A stretch of DNA of 40,374 nt from a bacterium (GCA_900299305.1 OMJJ01000299.1:1-40374), one strand, 5' to 3'. Counted from the stretch's first letter, positions 17,458 to 26,126 are shown. Translations and numbers: made by a program. Notes: generated by a model from the sequence alone, not told the origin.

Positions 17458-19113
17458 TCAGTTTTTGCCGTCGGGAGTGGTGGGCGCGGGGGCAGGGGCG
17501 GTTCCGTTATCCGTTTTTGGGGTGGCGTTATCCGTAAGAGGGCGCGGTTCTGGTGTTACCGTGATTTGGTTGGTAACAAACTTGCCGGAGTTATCTCCCA
17601 CCGTAATCGTAAAGGTCATGGGAGCCTCTATGGGGATGGGAACATCCATGGTACCAGAGGCGTGAGTCGATTCGCCTACCGTCCCTTTATCCGAGTCGAT
17701 ACGAAGCGATTTTGAGTAGCGGGTCTGCCATGCGAGTTTGATTTTATCGCCGATATAGACCTTCTTCTGCTGTACCCCAAAGGAGACGATTTCGGCGATA
17801 CAGACATCTTTGGGAACCACCGTCACCTTTATCGACTTATCTACGAACTGCTTCTCGTCGCTACCGACAGCACGTAGTGTATAGATGGTGTCTTTATCTG
17901 CGATGAGAGGGCGAGTCTGCTCATAGGTGAGTAGGCTTACATTGCCGGGGTCTAGTATCAGTTTTGCCGCGCCCTTTACCTGCCATGAGAGAAGGATGCT
18001 GTCGCCCTCATGTACCTTTTCTGCATCTACTTTGAAAGCGGTAATGACGGGTTTGGGGGAGGGGGGCGGTATGGTGACTTTGATGTCTATGGTCTGTTTG
18101 GCGACGGTTCCATCTTTACGGCGCACCTCTAGCACATAGGTAGTCTGAGGTCCTTGAGGGGTTACGGTGATACTGCCGGCGGCAGGAGGGGCGGCAGAGA
18201 TATTTTCGGCGATTTCGGGACCATCGCCCTGCCGCCGTTTTAGGACGAGCGTCTCGAAGTTGGGCTGAACATCCCACGAGAGGGTAACAGTACTTCCCTG
18301 CATAACCTGCGTGGTCTCGGCGTTAAAGTGCAGAATTTTGAGAGGGGGTAGGGGGCGGGGCCAGAGCGCAAAGGCGAGTATCCCGCTTATTAGCACCAAA
18401 GAGAGGAAGATACCGAGTAGCGGTGAGATAAGGCTTCGGCGTTCGAGTTGCCCGTGTGTGTTGCCGGTAGCGTAGGAGGAGCCAGAGGCGCGTACCGATA
18501 CCGTAAAGCCGTAGAGTTTTCCTGCGCCCCACACGGGTACGGTTTTGGGGCGTATGAGGAGAGGGGCTTGTACGGTCTGTCCGGGCTTGATGGTGACGTT
18601 TTCTTGCTCGAACTCATAGGCGCACTCGTCATCGGCATCGTTTGCGTAGAGGCTGAGGGTCTCCTCTTGGTTGCCCTGATTAGAGAGCGAGACTCCAAAC
18701 TCGTTTACAGGTTGGAAGAAGGTTGCGATACCACGCTTGGGGGTAAGCTCGAGTTGGAGGCTACTAAAGGGTTTTACGGTGAGGGTGGCTTGTGCTACTC
18801 CAACGGCTCCGGTCTCCATAGCGCGTACTCTTACGAGGAAGGGGTATGCCCCTGCGTGGTTCTCGCTGGTGCGCTGAATTCGGAAGTTGATAGCCTCTTC
18901 TGCTTGCCCATTTGCATCAAGGTTTACGGCAGGTACGGGGATTCCATACCACTCCACATCAATACCCTCTACCTCTAAGAGAAGGCGGTCTGCGGTCTCT
19001 TGGCGGTTGGTCATGGTGACTCTGAGTTGAGCAAACTCTCCGGGGTCTACGGCGAGATTACTTTCCGAGAGAACCACCACAATTTTTTGCATATCGGCAA
19101 TGGGGGAAGACAT
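17458..19113 (-). CDS. Single-pass membrane protein with NEW3/CARDB-like and Ig-like domains (COG1470-like)
   Basis: The 551 residues begin without a signal peptide. Residues 10-115 and 118-210 form two beta-sandwich domains like the alpha-galactosidase NEW3 or CARDB type (VDPGEFAQLRVTMTN; NEFGVSLSNQGNQEETLSL). A single membrane helix lies at about 229-250, after ERRS. Three Ig-like repeats follow, each opening with a similar strand pattern: VMQGSTVTLSWDV (around 270), VHEGDSILLSWQV (around 365) and VYIGDKIKLAWQT (around 450). The tail is Thr/Pro/Ala-rich. Positive charge before the helix suggests an inside N-terminus and outside Ig repeats. Similar proteins exist in bacteria as COG1470-like predicted membrane proteins of unknown role. 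A strong minus-strand promoter lies upstream. Confidence 0.65.
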   Translation of the reverse strand: MSSPIADMQKIVVVLSESNLAVDPGEFAQLRVTMTNRQETADRLLLEVEGIDVEWYGIPVPAVNLDANGQAEEAINFRIQRTSENHAGAYPFLVRVRAMETGAVGVAQATLTVKPFSSLQLELTPKRGIATFFQPVNEFGVSLSNQGNQEETLSLYANDADDECAYEFEQENVTIKPGQTVQAPLLIRPKTVPVWGAGKLYGFTVSVRASGSSYATGNTHGQLERRSLISPLLGIFLSLVLISGILAFALWPRPLPPLKILHFNAETTQVMQGSTVTLSWDVQPNFETLVLKRRQGDGPEIAENISAAPPAAGSITVTPQGPQTTYVLEVRRKDGTVAKQTIDIKVTIPPPSPKPVITAFKVDAEKVHEGDSILLSWQVKGAAKLILDPGNVSLLTYEQTRPLIADKDTIYTLRAVGSDEKQFVDKSIKVTVVPKDVCIAEIVSFGVQQKKVYIGDKIKLAWQTRYSKSLRIDSDKGTVGESTHASGTMDVPIPIEAPMTFTITVGDNSGKFVTNQITVTPEPRPLTDNATPKTDNGTAPAPAPTTPDGKN

Positions 19114-19210
19114 CGCTTGCCTAACCTTCTTATGTAAGCACGGGGCGAGAGCCTGTGGGCGTTCGCTGGGGTGCTGTGTACCGCTTTCTTAATTTAAGAA
19201 CGAAATCGGT

Positions 19211-19258
19211 GTGAATAGAGGTGAGAAGGGTTTTTGACCTCTTGGTTCCTCTATTCAC
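19211..19258. promoter_or_regulatory. Inverted repeat near the start site of the Ig-like gene
   Basis: GTGAATAGAGG at 19211 and its perfect complement CCTCTATTCAC at 19248 are separated by 26 bases; a flanking T/A pair extends the match to 12. It overlaps the predicted transcript start of the minus-strand promoter, so it could be an operator or a 5' RNA hairpin. Confidence 0.5.
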
Positions 19259-19287
19259 ATTATGGAAGGTAAGCGTTTTTTTGTCAA
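19259..19287 (-). promoter_or_regulatory. Sigma-70-type promoter for the Ig-like membrane protein gene
   Basis: On the minus strand TTGACA (19287-19282) is separated by 17 bases from CATAAT (19264-19259), a near-perfect housekeeping promoter. The predicted start near 19252 gives a leader of about 140 nt before the ATG at 19113. Confidence 0.75.
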
Positions 19288-19331
19288 GGAGTAGTGGGTG
19301 GAGAAAGTTTGGGGGAACTTGCAGGGGGTAC

Positions 19332-19360
19332 TTGCATAGATAGGGTGAGTGGGTTATAAT
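19332..19360 (+). promoter_or_regulatory. Sigma-70-type promoter for the 68-residue small protein
   Basis: TTGCAT (19332-19337) and a perfect TATAAT (19355-19360) are 17 bases apart. Start near 19367 gives a leader of about 70 nt before the ATG at 19439. It is divergent from the promoter at 19259-19287. Confidence 0.75.
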
Positions 19361-19438
19361 GGAAATAAGGGCAATGGGAAATTGTGTGTTGTGTCGATAA
19401 TTTTCTCGTAAAAGCCATTCTTTTTGGGAGGTAGGGTT

Positions 19439-19645
19439 ATGCCGCAGTTTCAACAACAGAAAAAAGGGTTTTCGCGGGTGCGTGTTCTCTCTAAAGATGC
19501 AACCCGCGCCTACCTCCTGATGATTAAGAAGAGTGCCGGGCGCAACCTACAGGCACTGCCGGGAGATATTTTTCAGGTGGATGCCGAGACGCTAAAGGTA
19601 CTAGACGAGAACAACATCTCTTATGAGGTGATTGAGCAGAAGTAA
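19439..19645 (+). CDS. Small conserved-looking protein of unknown function
   Basis: The true start is the ATG at 19439, giving 68 residues (MPQFQQQKKGF...), because GGGAGG lies seven bases before it; the ORF-track start (TTG, 19424) falls on this ribosome site. The protein is soluble and compact, with a basic N-terminus, a central KSAGRNLQALPGDIFQVD stretch and a C-terminal DENNISYEVIEQK that reads as helix then strand. I do not recognise the family. It has its own strong promoter and a good ribosome site, so it is probably well expressed. The RCC1 protein gene follows 67 bases later and may share the transcript. Confidence 0.7.
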   Translation: MPQFQQQKKGFSRVRVLSKDATRAYLLMIKKSAGRNLQALPGDIFQVDAETLKVLDENNISYEVIEQK

Positions 19646-19712
19646 CGTTGGACTAGGGATATGATTGGAAATGGGGAAGATATTATAGGTACACACATTT
19701 AGGAGGCTTGCT

Positions 19713-21755
19713 ATGAACATTCGGTTTCGTTTTTTGTATAAAAAGAACTCTCTTATTTTAACATCCCTGTTGTGTTTGGGGGCACTGTTGGCACCTTCTG
19801 GTGTTTTTGCACAAGCGGGGCAGACTTGGGTTTGGGGCTACAACTCCTATGGGCAACTGGGGAATGGAAGTGCTACTGAAAGCACTACGGCAGTAAATCC
19901 TAGTAACCTGTTGGGGATAGTACAGGTTGCGGGGAAGTATGGACACGCACTTGCACTCAAGTCAGATGCTACAGTTTGGGCTTGGGGGCTAAACGACAAT
20001 GGGCAGGTAGGAGACGGAACTTCTAATAACCGTTTTACCCCGTTACAGGTCGCAGGGTTGGCTAGTATCATGCAGGTTGCGGCAGGGCACTACCATTCAC
20101 TTGCCTTAAAGTCGGATGGTACGGTTTGGGCTTGGGGGAGAGATGGCGAAGGACAGTTGGGAGATGAGAATGCCCATAACGAAGCCTCTCCTGTGCAGGT
20201 GCATAGTTTGACCGGTGCAGTACAGGTTGCGGCAGGGGAGTTTCATTCGCTTGCGTTGAAGTCGGATGGTACGGTGTGGGCTTGGGGGCATAACTACTAT
20301 GGGCAGTTAGGCAATGGAACCCGCGACAATAAATCGAAGCCTATTCTTGTGCCAGGTTTGACGGGGGTAGTGCAGGTTGCTTGTGGAGCCTCCCATTCAC
20401 TTGCCTTGAAGTCAGATGGTACGGTGTGGACATGGGGGAGGAATATACGTGGACAGTTGGGCGATGGAACGACTACGGATAGATACTCTCCACTTCAGGT
20501 CGCTAACCTGACGAGTGTGGTGTCTTTGGCGGGAGGTGTGTTTACCTCGTTGGTGGTGAAGTCGGATGGTACGGTTTGGGGATGGGGAGACAACAGCGGG
20601 GGGCAGTTGGGAGATGGAACCTACACCAGCCACTCCACACCGATACAGTCTTCTAACCTTTCGGGAGTGGTGCAGGTGGCTGGCGGTTTTTACCATTCGC
20701 TTGCGCTGAAATCGGATGGTACGGTGGCAGGGACAGGATATAACAACTTAGGGCAGTTGGGTACGGGCAATCGTATAGATAGCAACGTGTTTGTACCAGT
20801 ACTCCATGTTACCAATCAGACGTATCTCGCCTCTGGCACGGATTTCGGGATTTCGGTTCAGGCGGCGTACCTGAAAACAAAGGTGAGCGCGAGTACGCTT
20901 ACTCAGCCTTTGGGGAAAGCCCTCTCGCTCTCTGCACGGCTTAGAAACGCTTTGGGGTTGCCGCTCTATCTGAAATCGCTCGATTTTAAGTTGGATGGAG
21001 TTGCGGTAGGCTCGGCGGTGACAAATGGGAATGGGGTAGCGACACTTCCTCTCTCCAATCCTGCACAGTACTCAGTTGGGGCGCATACGGTTTCGGTTTC
21101 CTTTGTGGGTGTACCGCTTCTCCTCTCGGCTTCGAGTGGGTCTGCTACGGTGACGATTACGAAAGCAGACACGAGTCTTAGCATGAAATCGGTAAGTGGA
21201 GTATTTGGGCAGACGAAACCCCTTTCGGCAACTCTGAAACGGAAGACGGATGGGGCATTGCTGAGTGGGCAGACGATAACCTTTAGTATCGACGGTACAC
21301 AAGTAGGACAGGGGACGACAGACGGAACTGGTATTGCCACTCTGAACTACAAGATTGAGGACACGCTTGCGATAGGGGCACATACGCTTACCGCTTCCTT
21401 TGCAGGTGATGGTAGCCATAACCCCTCTAGCCTTAATGGAACGCTTACTACTACGATAGAATCTACCAAGATAACCGCCTCTTCGGTCTCTGGGGCAGTG
21501 GGCTCTGTGGTTAAGTTGATAGGGAAACTAAAGCGGAACTCTGATGGCAAGTATCTTGCTGGGAAGACGCTTAGTATCTCTGTTGACGGTATGGATGTGG
21601 GTACGGTGGTCACTGATGCGAATGGGGTTGGGACGCTTTCTTACACGATACCGAGTGGTTTGGCGGTTGGGGTACACACGGTAAGTTATGCCTTTGCAGG
21701 GGACACTCAGTATTCGGCAAGCGCGAACACGACGACTACGCTGACTGTGAAGTAG
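19713..21755 (+). CDS. Secreted RCC1-repeat propeller with three Ig-like (Big_3-type) repeats
   Basis: A signal peptide (hydrophobic 14-32, cut near VFAQA) precedes seven RCC1-type blades (about 36-360), each with a W-x-W-G ... GQLG pattern and LALKSDGTVWAWG. RCC1 propellers bind partners, and the secreted bacterial forms are thought to act as surface adhesion or recognition modules. Three Ig-like units follow, with landmarks FKLDGVAVGSAVTNGNGVATL, FSIDGTQVGQGTTDGTGIATL and ISVDGMDVGTVVTDANGVGTL, each ending in an AGAHT/VGVHT-type strand. No sorting signal or membrane anchor is seen at the C-terminus (LTVK). The start has AGGAGG seven bases upstream and a strong terminator follows. The blades are exactly 50 residues apart. 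Confidence 0.85.
   Translation: MNIRFRFLYKKNSLILTSLLCLGALLAPSGVFAQAGQTWVWGYNSYGQLGNGSATESTTAVNPSNLLGIVQVAGKYGHALALKSDATVWAWGLNDNGQVGDGTSNNRFTPLQVAGLASIMQVAAGHYHSLALKSDGTVWAWGRDGEGQLGDENAHNEASPVQVHSLTGAVQVAAGEFHSLALKSDGTVWAWGHNYYGQLGNGTRDNKSKPILVPGLTGVVQVACGASHSLALKSDGTVWTWGRNIRGQLGDGTTTDRYSPLQVANLTSVVSLAGGVFTSLVVKSDGTVWGWGDNSGGQLGDGTYTSHSTPIQSSNLSGVVQVAGGFYHSLALKSDGTVAGTGYNNLGQLGTGNRIDSNVFVPVLHVTNQTYLASGTDFGISVQAAYLKTKVSASTLTQPLGKALSLSARLRNALGLPLYLKSLDFKLDGVAVGSAVTNGNGVATLPLSNPAQYSVGAHTVSVSFVGVPLLLSASSGSATVTITKADTSLSMKSVSGVFGQTKPLSATLKRKTDGALLSGQTITFSIDGTQVGQGTTDGTGIATLNYKIEDTLAIGAHTLTASFAGDGSHNPSSLNGTLTTTIESTKITASSVSGAVGSVVKLIGKLKRNSDGKYLAGKTLSISVDGMDVGTVVTDANGVGTLSYTIPSGLAVGVHTVSYAFAGDTQYSASANTTTTLTVK
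19951..20730 (+). repeat. 150-bp tandem repeats encoding RCC1 blades
   Basis: The 10-mer GTCGGATGGT (or one-to-two-base variants) occurs at 19961, 20111, 20261, 20411, 20561 and 20711, a perfect 150-bp period with no indels. Flanking stretches (TTGAAG before, ACGGTNTGG after) repeat as well, which points to recent internal amplification or gene conversion. Confidence 0.9.
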
Positions 21756-21824
21756 CCCCCTATCCCCCAACCCTTTTCCCCCGTTTGACAACAGGAGAAA
21801 GGGGAGAGTAGGTTTTGTCATCTG

Positions 21825-21858
21825 AAAAGGGTCTGCCACATTTGGCAGACCCTTTTTT
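21825..21858 (+). terminator. Strong intrinsic terminator after the RCC1 gene
   Basis: A perfect 14-bp stem (AAAAGGGTCTGCCA), a 4-nt loop and a run of six T. It separates the RCC1 gene from the dehydrogenase operon. Confidence 0.9.
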
Positions 21859-21950
21859 GCATACTTGTACAGGAGAAACTTTCTTGTACCTAGAAACTAA
21901 CCTCAACATAAAACTACCCCGTTTTTTGGGGAAAAGGAGCAACCTAAGAG

Positions 21951-22952
21951 ATGGCAAAACTACGCTGGGGCATTTTGGGGGCTGGGAAGTTTGGGGGAAC
22001 CTTTGCGCGGGGGATTCAAGCCTCGCAGACGGGGGAACTGATTGCGGTGGGAAGTAGGACACAGGAGAACGCAGAGCGGTTTGGGGAGGAGTTTGGAGTT
22101 CCGCGCCGTTATGGCTCCTACGAGGCTCTGCTGGCAGACCCGGACGTGGATGTGATTCATATTTCGCTTCCCAATAACCTCCATGCGGAGTGGACGCTCA
22201 AGTGCGCGGCGGCAGGGAAGCATATCCTCTGCGAAAAGCCCTTCACGGTGAACCATGCGGAGGCGGTGGCTACTTTCGAGAGGTTGAAGGAGTATCCGGT
22301 CTTCTTTATGGAGGCGTTTATGTATCGTACCCACCCACAAACCGCCAAACTGCAAGAGTTGATACAGGGGGGCGCGATTGGGGAGGTACGGCTTATTCAG
22401 GCGAACTTCTGCTACAACATGGGGACGAAGTACGAGAATATCCGCATGAGAAACGATGTCGCAGGGGGTGGCATTATGGACGTGGGTTGCTATACGGCGA
22501 GCATGGTGCGCCTTGTTGCGGGGCAAGAGCCTATCGAAGTGAAGGGGACGGCGCATATCGGAGAGGTGTCGCGGGTAGATGAACAGGCGACGGCAAGCCT
22601 CAAGTTTCCTTCGGGGGCGGTGGCGAATATCGCGTGTGCTACGCAGGTGGGTGCGGATAGCGAACTACGGGTATGGGGTTCTGCGGGGAGCATTCGCGTT
22701 CCTAATCCTTGGTTCCCTACTGAGGGCGAGAACCGCATTATCCTGCATAAGTCTGGAAGCGACCCGCAAGAGATTGTGGTTGTGGGCGGCACTCCCCTTT
22801 ATGGCATAGAGACGGATACCGTTGCGAAGTACATCGACAGACGCGAAGCCCCCTCTCCGTGCATGACATGGAACGACACGCTTGGCAACATGGCGACCCT
22901 CGATAAGTGGCGCGAGAGCATCGGGCTTGTCTTTGATGTGGAGAGAGTGTAA
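21951..22952 (+). CDS. Gfo/Idh/MocA-family NAD(P)-dependent sugar dehydrogenase
   Basis: This 333-residue cytoplasmic oxidoreductase oxidises a sugar or polyol hydroxyl with NAD(P). The N-terminal Rossmann fold shows [10 protein letters not shown] (7-16), then [11 protein letters not shown] and CEKPFTVN, the catalytic EKP. The C-terminal domain includes [11 protein letters not shown] and [17 protein letters not shown], whose D-x-GCY pattern is usual in the xylose dehydrogenase / dihydrodiol dehydrogenase-like subgroup. Only two bases separate it from the enolase-superfamily gene, so they are co-transcribed, and the pair probably runs successive steps of a sugar-acid route: oxidation, then dehydration. 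Exact substrate unknown. The start is the ATG at 21951. Confidence 0.85.
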   Translation: MAKLRWGILGAGKFGGTFARGIQASQTGELIAVGSRTQENAERFGEEFGVPRRYGSYEALLADPDVDVIHISLPNNLHAEWTLKCAAAGKHILCEKPFTVNHAEAVATFERLKEYPVFFMEAFMYRTHPQTAKLQELIQGGAIGEVRLIQANFCYNMGTKYENIRMRNDVAGGGIMDVGCYTASMVRLVAGQEPIEVKGTAHIGEVSRVDEQATASLKFPSGAVANIACATQVGADSELRVWGSAGSIRVPNPWFPTEGENRIILHKSGSDPQEIVVVGGTPLYGIETDTVAKYIDRREAPSPCMTWNDTLGNMATLDKWRESIGLVFDVERV

Positions 22953-22954
22953 CT

Positions 22955-24133
22955 ATGAAAATCACCAAAATAGAGACCCACGTCTGCCACGCTCGTATGC
23001 GGAACTGGGTATTTGTGAAGGTAGTTACCGACCAGCCGGGGCTATGGGGTTGGGGTGAAGCGACCCTTGAATGGCATACCCGTAGCGTGGTAGGGGCGGT
23101 ACAAGACCTCGAGTCGCTTTTGATTGGGGAAGACCCTACTCGCGTGGAGTACCTTTGGCAGAAGATGTTCCGTCAACATTTTTGGCATGGTACGGGGGTG
23201 GTTCGGGGAACCGCGATTAGTGGTATCGACATCGCTTTGTGGGATATTGTAGGGAAGGTGCATGGTGTGCCGTGCCATCGGCTATGGGGTGGTCCGGTAC
23301 GAGACTATATTCGCCTGTACTGCCACTTGGGGGGCGGACGCATGGAAGATTTTTATGAGACCGACCCCGCAGACGCAAGCCGCTTTGGAGAACTGGCACA
23401 GGCGGCGGTGGAGGACGGTTTTACGGCGTTTAAGTCTATGGCGGTTCCTTGGACAATGCCTTTGGAGGGGTTACGCCCTATAAAGTACGCCGAGAAGTGC
23501 GTTGCGGCGATGCGCTCTGCGGTAGGAGACGACATCGATATTATGGTGGACTGCCATGCGCGTCCGTCGCCGCGTATGGGCTTGATGTTTGCGAAAGCAC
23601 TGGAGCCTTATGGTCTTTACTGGTTTGAAGAGCCGTGCTGGCCCGAAGTAGTGGACGATATGGCTCTTATCCAACGCGCCGTTGTCACCCCGATTGCTAC
23701 AGGGGAACGCCTCGTTACCCAACACGCGGTAAAGGAGTACTTGGAGAAACGTGCCTGCTCTGTGTTGCAGTGCGACATTACCCACGTTGGGGGACTCTCG
23801 GAGATACGGCGTATTTCGGCTATGGCGGACGCTTACCGGGTGTCGCTTGCGCCGCATAACCCACAAGGTCCGGTGAGTACTGCCGCGTCGTTGGAGTTTG
23901 GGTTTACTGCACCCTCCTATATTATCTGCGAATCGGTGCATAGCGACGTACCTTGGCGGCAAGATATTGTTTCGGAGGGCTATACGGTGGAGAAGAAGGG
24001 CAGAATCGTGCGACCTAGTGAACGTCCAGGATTGGGTATCGAAATCAATGAGGCAGAGGTCGCCAAGCACCCGTTCGAGCAGGAACTCCTGCAAGCCGTT
24101 ACCTATCAAGATGGGGCGGTAGGAGACTGGTAG
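22955..24133 (+). CDS. Enolase-superfamily sugar-acid dehydratase, galactonate dehydratase-like
   Basis: The 392-residue protein belongs to the mandelate racemase/muconate lactonizing family. The three metal ligands are visible: Asp199 (MVDCHAR), Glu225 (WFEEP) and Glu251 (GER), and His201 and His301 (APHNPQGP) are at the usual base/acid positions. The D-x-H and HNPQG motifs resemble galactonate and mannonate-type dehydratases, which remove water from sugar acids to give 2-keto-3-deoxy acids. It sits between a Gfo/Idh/MocA dehydrogenase (two bases upstream) and a ceramidase-like gene (two bases downstream). The specific sugar acid cannot be read from motifs, so I give no gene symbol. Confidence 0.82.
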   Translation: MKITKIETHVCHARMRNWVFVKVVTDQPGLWGWGEATLEWHTRSVVGAVQDLESLLIGEDPTRVEYLWQKMFRQHFWHGTGVVRGTAISGIDIALWDIVGKVHGVPCHRLWGGPVRDYIRLYCHLGGGRMEDFYETDPADASRFGELAQAAVEDGFTAFKSMAVPWTMPLEGLRPIKYAEKCVAAMRSAVGDDIDIMVDCHARPSPRMGLMFAKALEPYGLYWFEEPCWPEVVDDMALIQRAVVTPIATGERLVTQHAVKEYLEKRACSVLQCDITHVGGLSEIRRISAMADAYRVSLAPHNPQGPVSTAASLEFGFTAPSYIICESVHSDVPWRQDIVSEGYTVEKKGRIVRPSERPGLGIEINEAEVAKHPFEQELLQAVTYQDGAVGDW

Positions 24134-24135
24134 CC

Positions 24136-25533
24136 ATGCCAACAGAGACACCACAACCGTTTGCACACGCAGGATTTGAGGGGAAAATTGGGGTAGCCCG
24201 CGCCGACATCACTCCGCCTATCGGTATCTATGCGCGGAACTGGGGGGCGGCGACCCACGATGTTGCGGAGGGGGTGCATCGCCCCCTTACGCTTACCGTT
24301 CTCACAATACAGGATGTACCCGAAAACCCTCCTTTTGTTCTTGCTACCGCCGATTTGGGCTGGTGGCGCACTCCCGAAGACGAGTATTTTGTGCGGGGGG
24401 CAGTCGTGGAGGGGTTGGGGATACCTGCCTCTCAGGTGATGCTGAACCTTACGCATACGCACTCCGGTCCCGCGCTCTGCCTTGAGGACGCGGACAAGCC
24501 AGGCGGTCATCTGATTGCGCCTTACCTACAAGCGTTACAAAAGGCATTCCAGAGTACCACTGCTCATGCCCTAGAGACGGCGCAACCGGCTACCCTCGAA
24601 TGGACGTATGGCAAGTGTACCCTTGCGAAAGAGCGGGATTTACCCGACCCAGACGCTGACCGCTACCTCACGGGGTTTCATCCGAATACTCCTGCGGACG
24701 ACACGTTACTTGTGGGTAGAATAAGTGATACTAATGGTAAATACTTGGCAACAGTGGTTAATTACGCTTGCCACCCCGTTACGTTGGCGTGGCAGAATCG
24801 CCTCCTCTCTCCCGATTTTGTGGGGGCGATGCGCGAGACGGTAGAGGCAAACACTGACAACGCGCCTTGCCTGTTTTTGCAAGGGGCTTCGGGGGAACTT
24901 GCCGCACGAGAGACCTACACCACTACGGAGATAGCCGATAATCAGGGGAGGGAACTGGGGTACGCGGTTCTCTCTGCCCTTATGGGAATGTTGCCGCCTC
25001 GTACAAGGTTGCGCTATGCGGGGGTAGTGGAGTCGGGTGCGCCGCTTGGGGTGTGGGAGCGCGAACCGACCTCCTACCCTAATAACTTGAGTGCAACCCA
25101 AGTTCCGGTGCTGTTTGGCTTGCTGTCTATGCCTACCCTTTGTGAGATAGAAGAGCAAATCGAAGCATCGACGGATAGGTTTCTTACGGAACGCCTGAAC
25201 CGTAAGCGGCGTATTCGGCGTGCTGTAGGGAACGGGGACGTTACGACCATGCCTTTGTGGGTTTGGCAGGTGGGAGGCTGTCTTCTTATGGGGCATCCGA
25301 ACGAAGCCTATTCTGCCCTGCAAACGGAGGTTCGTACCTATTTTGCACCTCAGCCGGTAGTGGTTATGAACGTTACGAATGGGCATTTTGGCTACCTCCC
25401 CCCCGACCCTCTCTATAACGAGGACATCTATCCGGTGTGGCAGACTCCCTTTGGGCGAGGTGGGCTAAACCGCCTCATAGAGAGCGCAAAGGAGGCGGGG
25501 CAACGCCTGTTATCGGAGGAGGTAGACGGTTGA
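24136..25533 (+). CDS. Neutral/alkaline ceramidase N-terminal-domain-like hydrolase
   Basis: This is a 465-residue protein with the fold of the catalytic domain of neutral ceramidases. Markers are VARADITPPIG at the start, THTHSGP (106-112, zinc-binding histidines), NYACHPVTL near 213 and FLQGASGELAARE. Ceramidases cut the amide of sphingolipids, but many bacterial relatives of this domain lie in sugar-catabolism clusters and their substrates are unknown; the operon context here suggests a carbohydrate ester or amide. No signal peptide is evident, unlike secreted ceramidases, and the C-terminal domain of classic enzymes is missing. The last bases overlap the next gene as TTGA. The start is the ATG two bases after the dehydratase stop. 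Confidence 0.75.
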   Translation: MPTETPQPFAHAGFEGKIGVARADITPPIGIYARNWGAATHDVAEGVHRPLTLTVLTIQDVPENPPFVLATADLGWWRTPEDEYFVRGAVVEGLGIPASQVMLNLTHTHSGPALCLEDADKPGGHLIAPYLQALQKAFQSTTAHALETAQPATLEWTYGKCTLAKERDLPDPDADRYLTGFHPNTPADDTLLVGRISDTNGKYLATVVNYACHPVTLAWQNRLLSPDFVGAMRETVEANTDNAPCLFLQGASGELAARETYTTTEIADNQGRELGYAVLSALMGMLPPRTRLRYAGVVESGAPLGVWEREPTSYPNNLSATQVPVLFGLLSMPTLCEIEEQIEASTDRFLTERLNRKRRIRRAVGNGDVTTMPLWVWQVGGCLLMGHPNEAYSALQTEVRTYFAPQPVVVMNVTNGHFGYLPPDPLYNEDIYPVWQTPFGRGGLNRLIESAKEAGQRLLSEEVDG

Positions 25534-25757
25534 GGCAGAGTGTTGTAGGGAAGATTCTTTGGAAGGCGGGGCAGGATTCTGATTTCCGCCGCCGATTTTT
25601 GGCAGATATGGGGAACGCTTTGGCAGAAGAGGGGTTTATTTTGAGTGATGAGGAGATGCACACCTTACGGGAACATAGCACCGCTTTTCTCTATCTCGAA
25701 GACCGTTTCGCGCAGGAGCGTATTCTTTCTATAGCGCGTTCTCAGTATCGACGGTAG
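25530..25757 (+). CDS. Small protein resembling nitrile-hydratase/RiPP leader (Franean1_4349-like)
   Basis: The start is TTG at 25530, overlapping the ceramidase-like stop (TTGA) with GGAGGAGG just upstream, giving 75 residues; the ORF-track Met at 25437 runs inside the previous gene. The core reads GKILWKAGQDSDFRRRFLADMGNALAEEGFILSDEE, a shape found in small proteins related to nitrile-hydratase alpha leaders and the RiPP precursor families named after Franean1_4349 (D-x-x-FRxxxLxD ... ALxExGfxLSxEE). Such leaders are bound by modifying enzymes. No modifying enzyme is visible nearby, and the C-terminus (ARSQYRR) is not an obvious core peptide. It may be an accessory subunit instead. Tight coupling suggests a role linked to the operon. 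Confidence 0.6.
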   Translation: MRQSVVGKILWKAGQDSDFRRRFLADMGNALAEEGFILSDEEMHTLREHSTAFLYLEDRFAQERILSIARSQYRR

Positions 25758-25787
25758 CGAGTGAGAGAAGAGAAAATCTTTTTAGAT

Positions 25788-25819
25788 AGGGAGACACTGT
25801 GACAAGTGTCTCCCTTTTT
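25788..25819 (+). terminator. Intrinsic terminator of the dehydrogenase/dehydratase operon
   Basis: A perfect 11-bp stem (AGGGAGACACT) with a 6-nt loop is followed by TTTTTGCTTTT. It lies between the convergent small-protein genes. Confidence 0.85.
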
Positions 25820-25823
25820 GCTT

Positions 25824-26114
25824 TTAGGGTTCTAGAATGGTCGCTACTCCGATTTCGGTAGCGATTTTTAGAAACTCGTCGGCGTTGGTGGGAATGGGGA
25901 GGGGTTTGGGCGGCTTTACTTCGCTGTTGTACCGTTTTACTATCTCCTGCATGAACATCTGATTGCTCATACTGCGGAGGAGGAGTTTCATGGCAAAGGG
26001 AGATTTGTCGTGGACTTTGCCCTTAACGATAGTAACGATTTCTTCGGCAGTTTTGGCTTGCACGGTTTCGTCTACCTTTATCAAACTGTGACTAACGTGA
26101 ATGTGTACCTTCAT
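25824..26114 (-). CDS. Small conserved-looking protein of unknown function
   Basis: This 96-residue, probably cytoplasmic protein begins with a short strand (MKVHIHVSHSLIKV) and continues with helices (MKLLLRSMSNQMFMQEIVKRY), a Pro-rich linker (KPPKPLPIP) and a C-terminal helix ending GVATILEP. I do not recognise the family. It is the last gene after the isomerase and DUF6807 genes on the minus strand, 12 bases after the DUF6807 stop, and has GAGGAC upstream, so it is probably translated from their message. An accessory role in the same pathway is possible, with no direct evidence. Confidence 0.6.
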   Translation of the reverse strand: MKVHIHVSHSLIKVDETVQAKTAEEIVTIVKGKVHDKSPFAMKLLLRSMSNQMFMQEIVKRYNSEVKPPKPLPIPTNADEFLKIATEIGVATILEP

Positions 26115-26126
26115 CTGTCCTCTTCT

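Noticed and set aside
19951-20730. Regular repeats resembling a CRISPR array.
   Set aside because: The period is 150 bp and the repeats lie inside an intact RCC1 coding frame, so they are protein repeats.
21760-21815. C-rich and G-rich stretches after the RCC1 gene suggesting another palindromic repeat.
   Set aside because: Pairing is imperfect (CCCTTTTCCCCC against GGAGAAAGGGG), and the strong terminator just after explains the region.
25437-25529. Longer 106-codon start for the RiPP-leader-like gene.
   Set aside because: The extension lies inside the ceramidase-like gene and the TTG at 25530 has a strong GGAGGAGG site.
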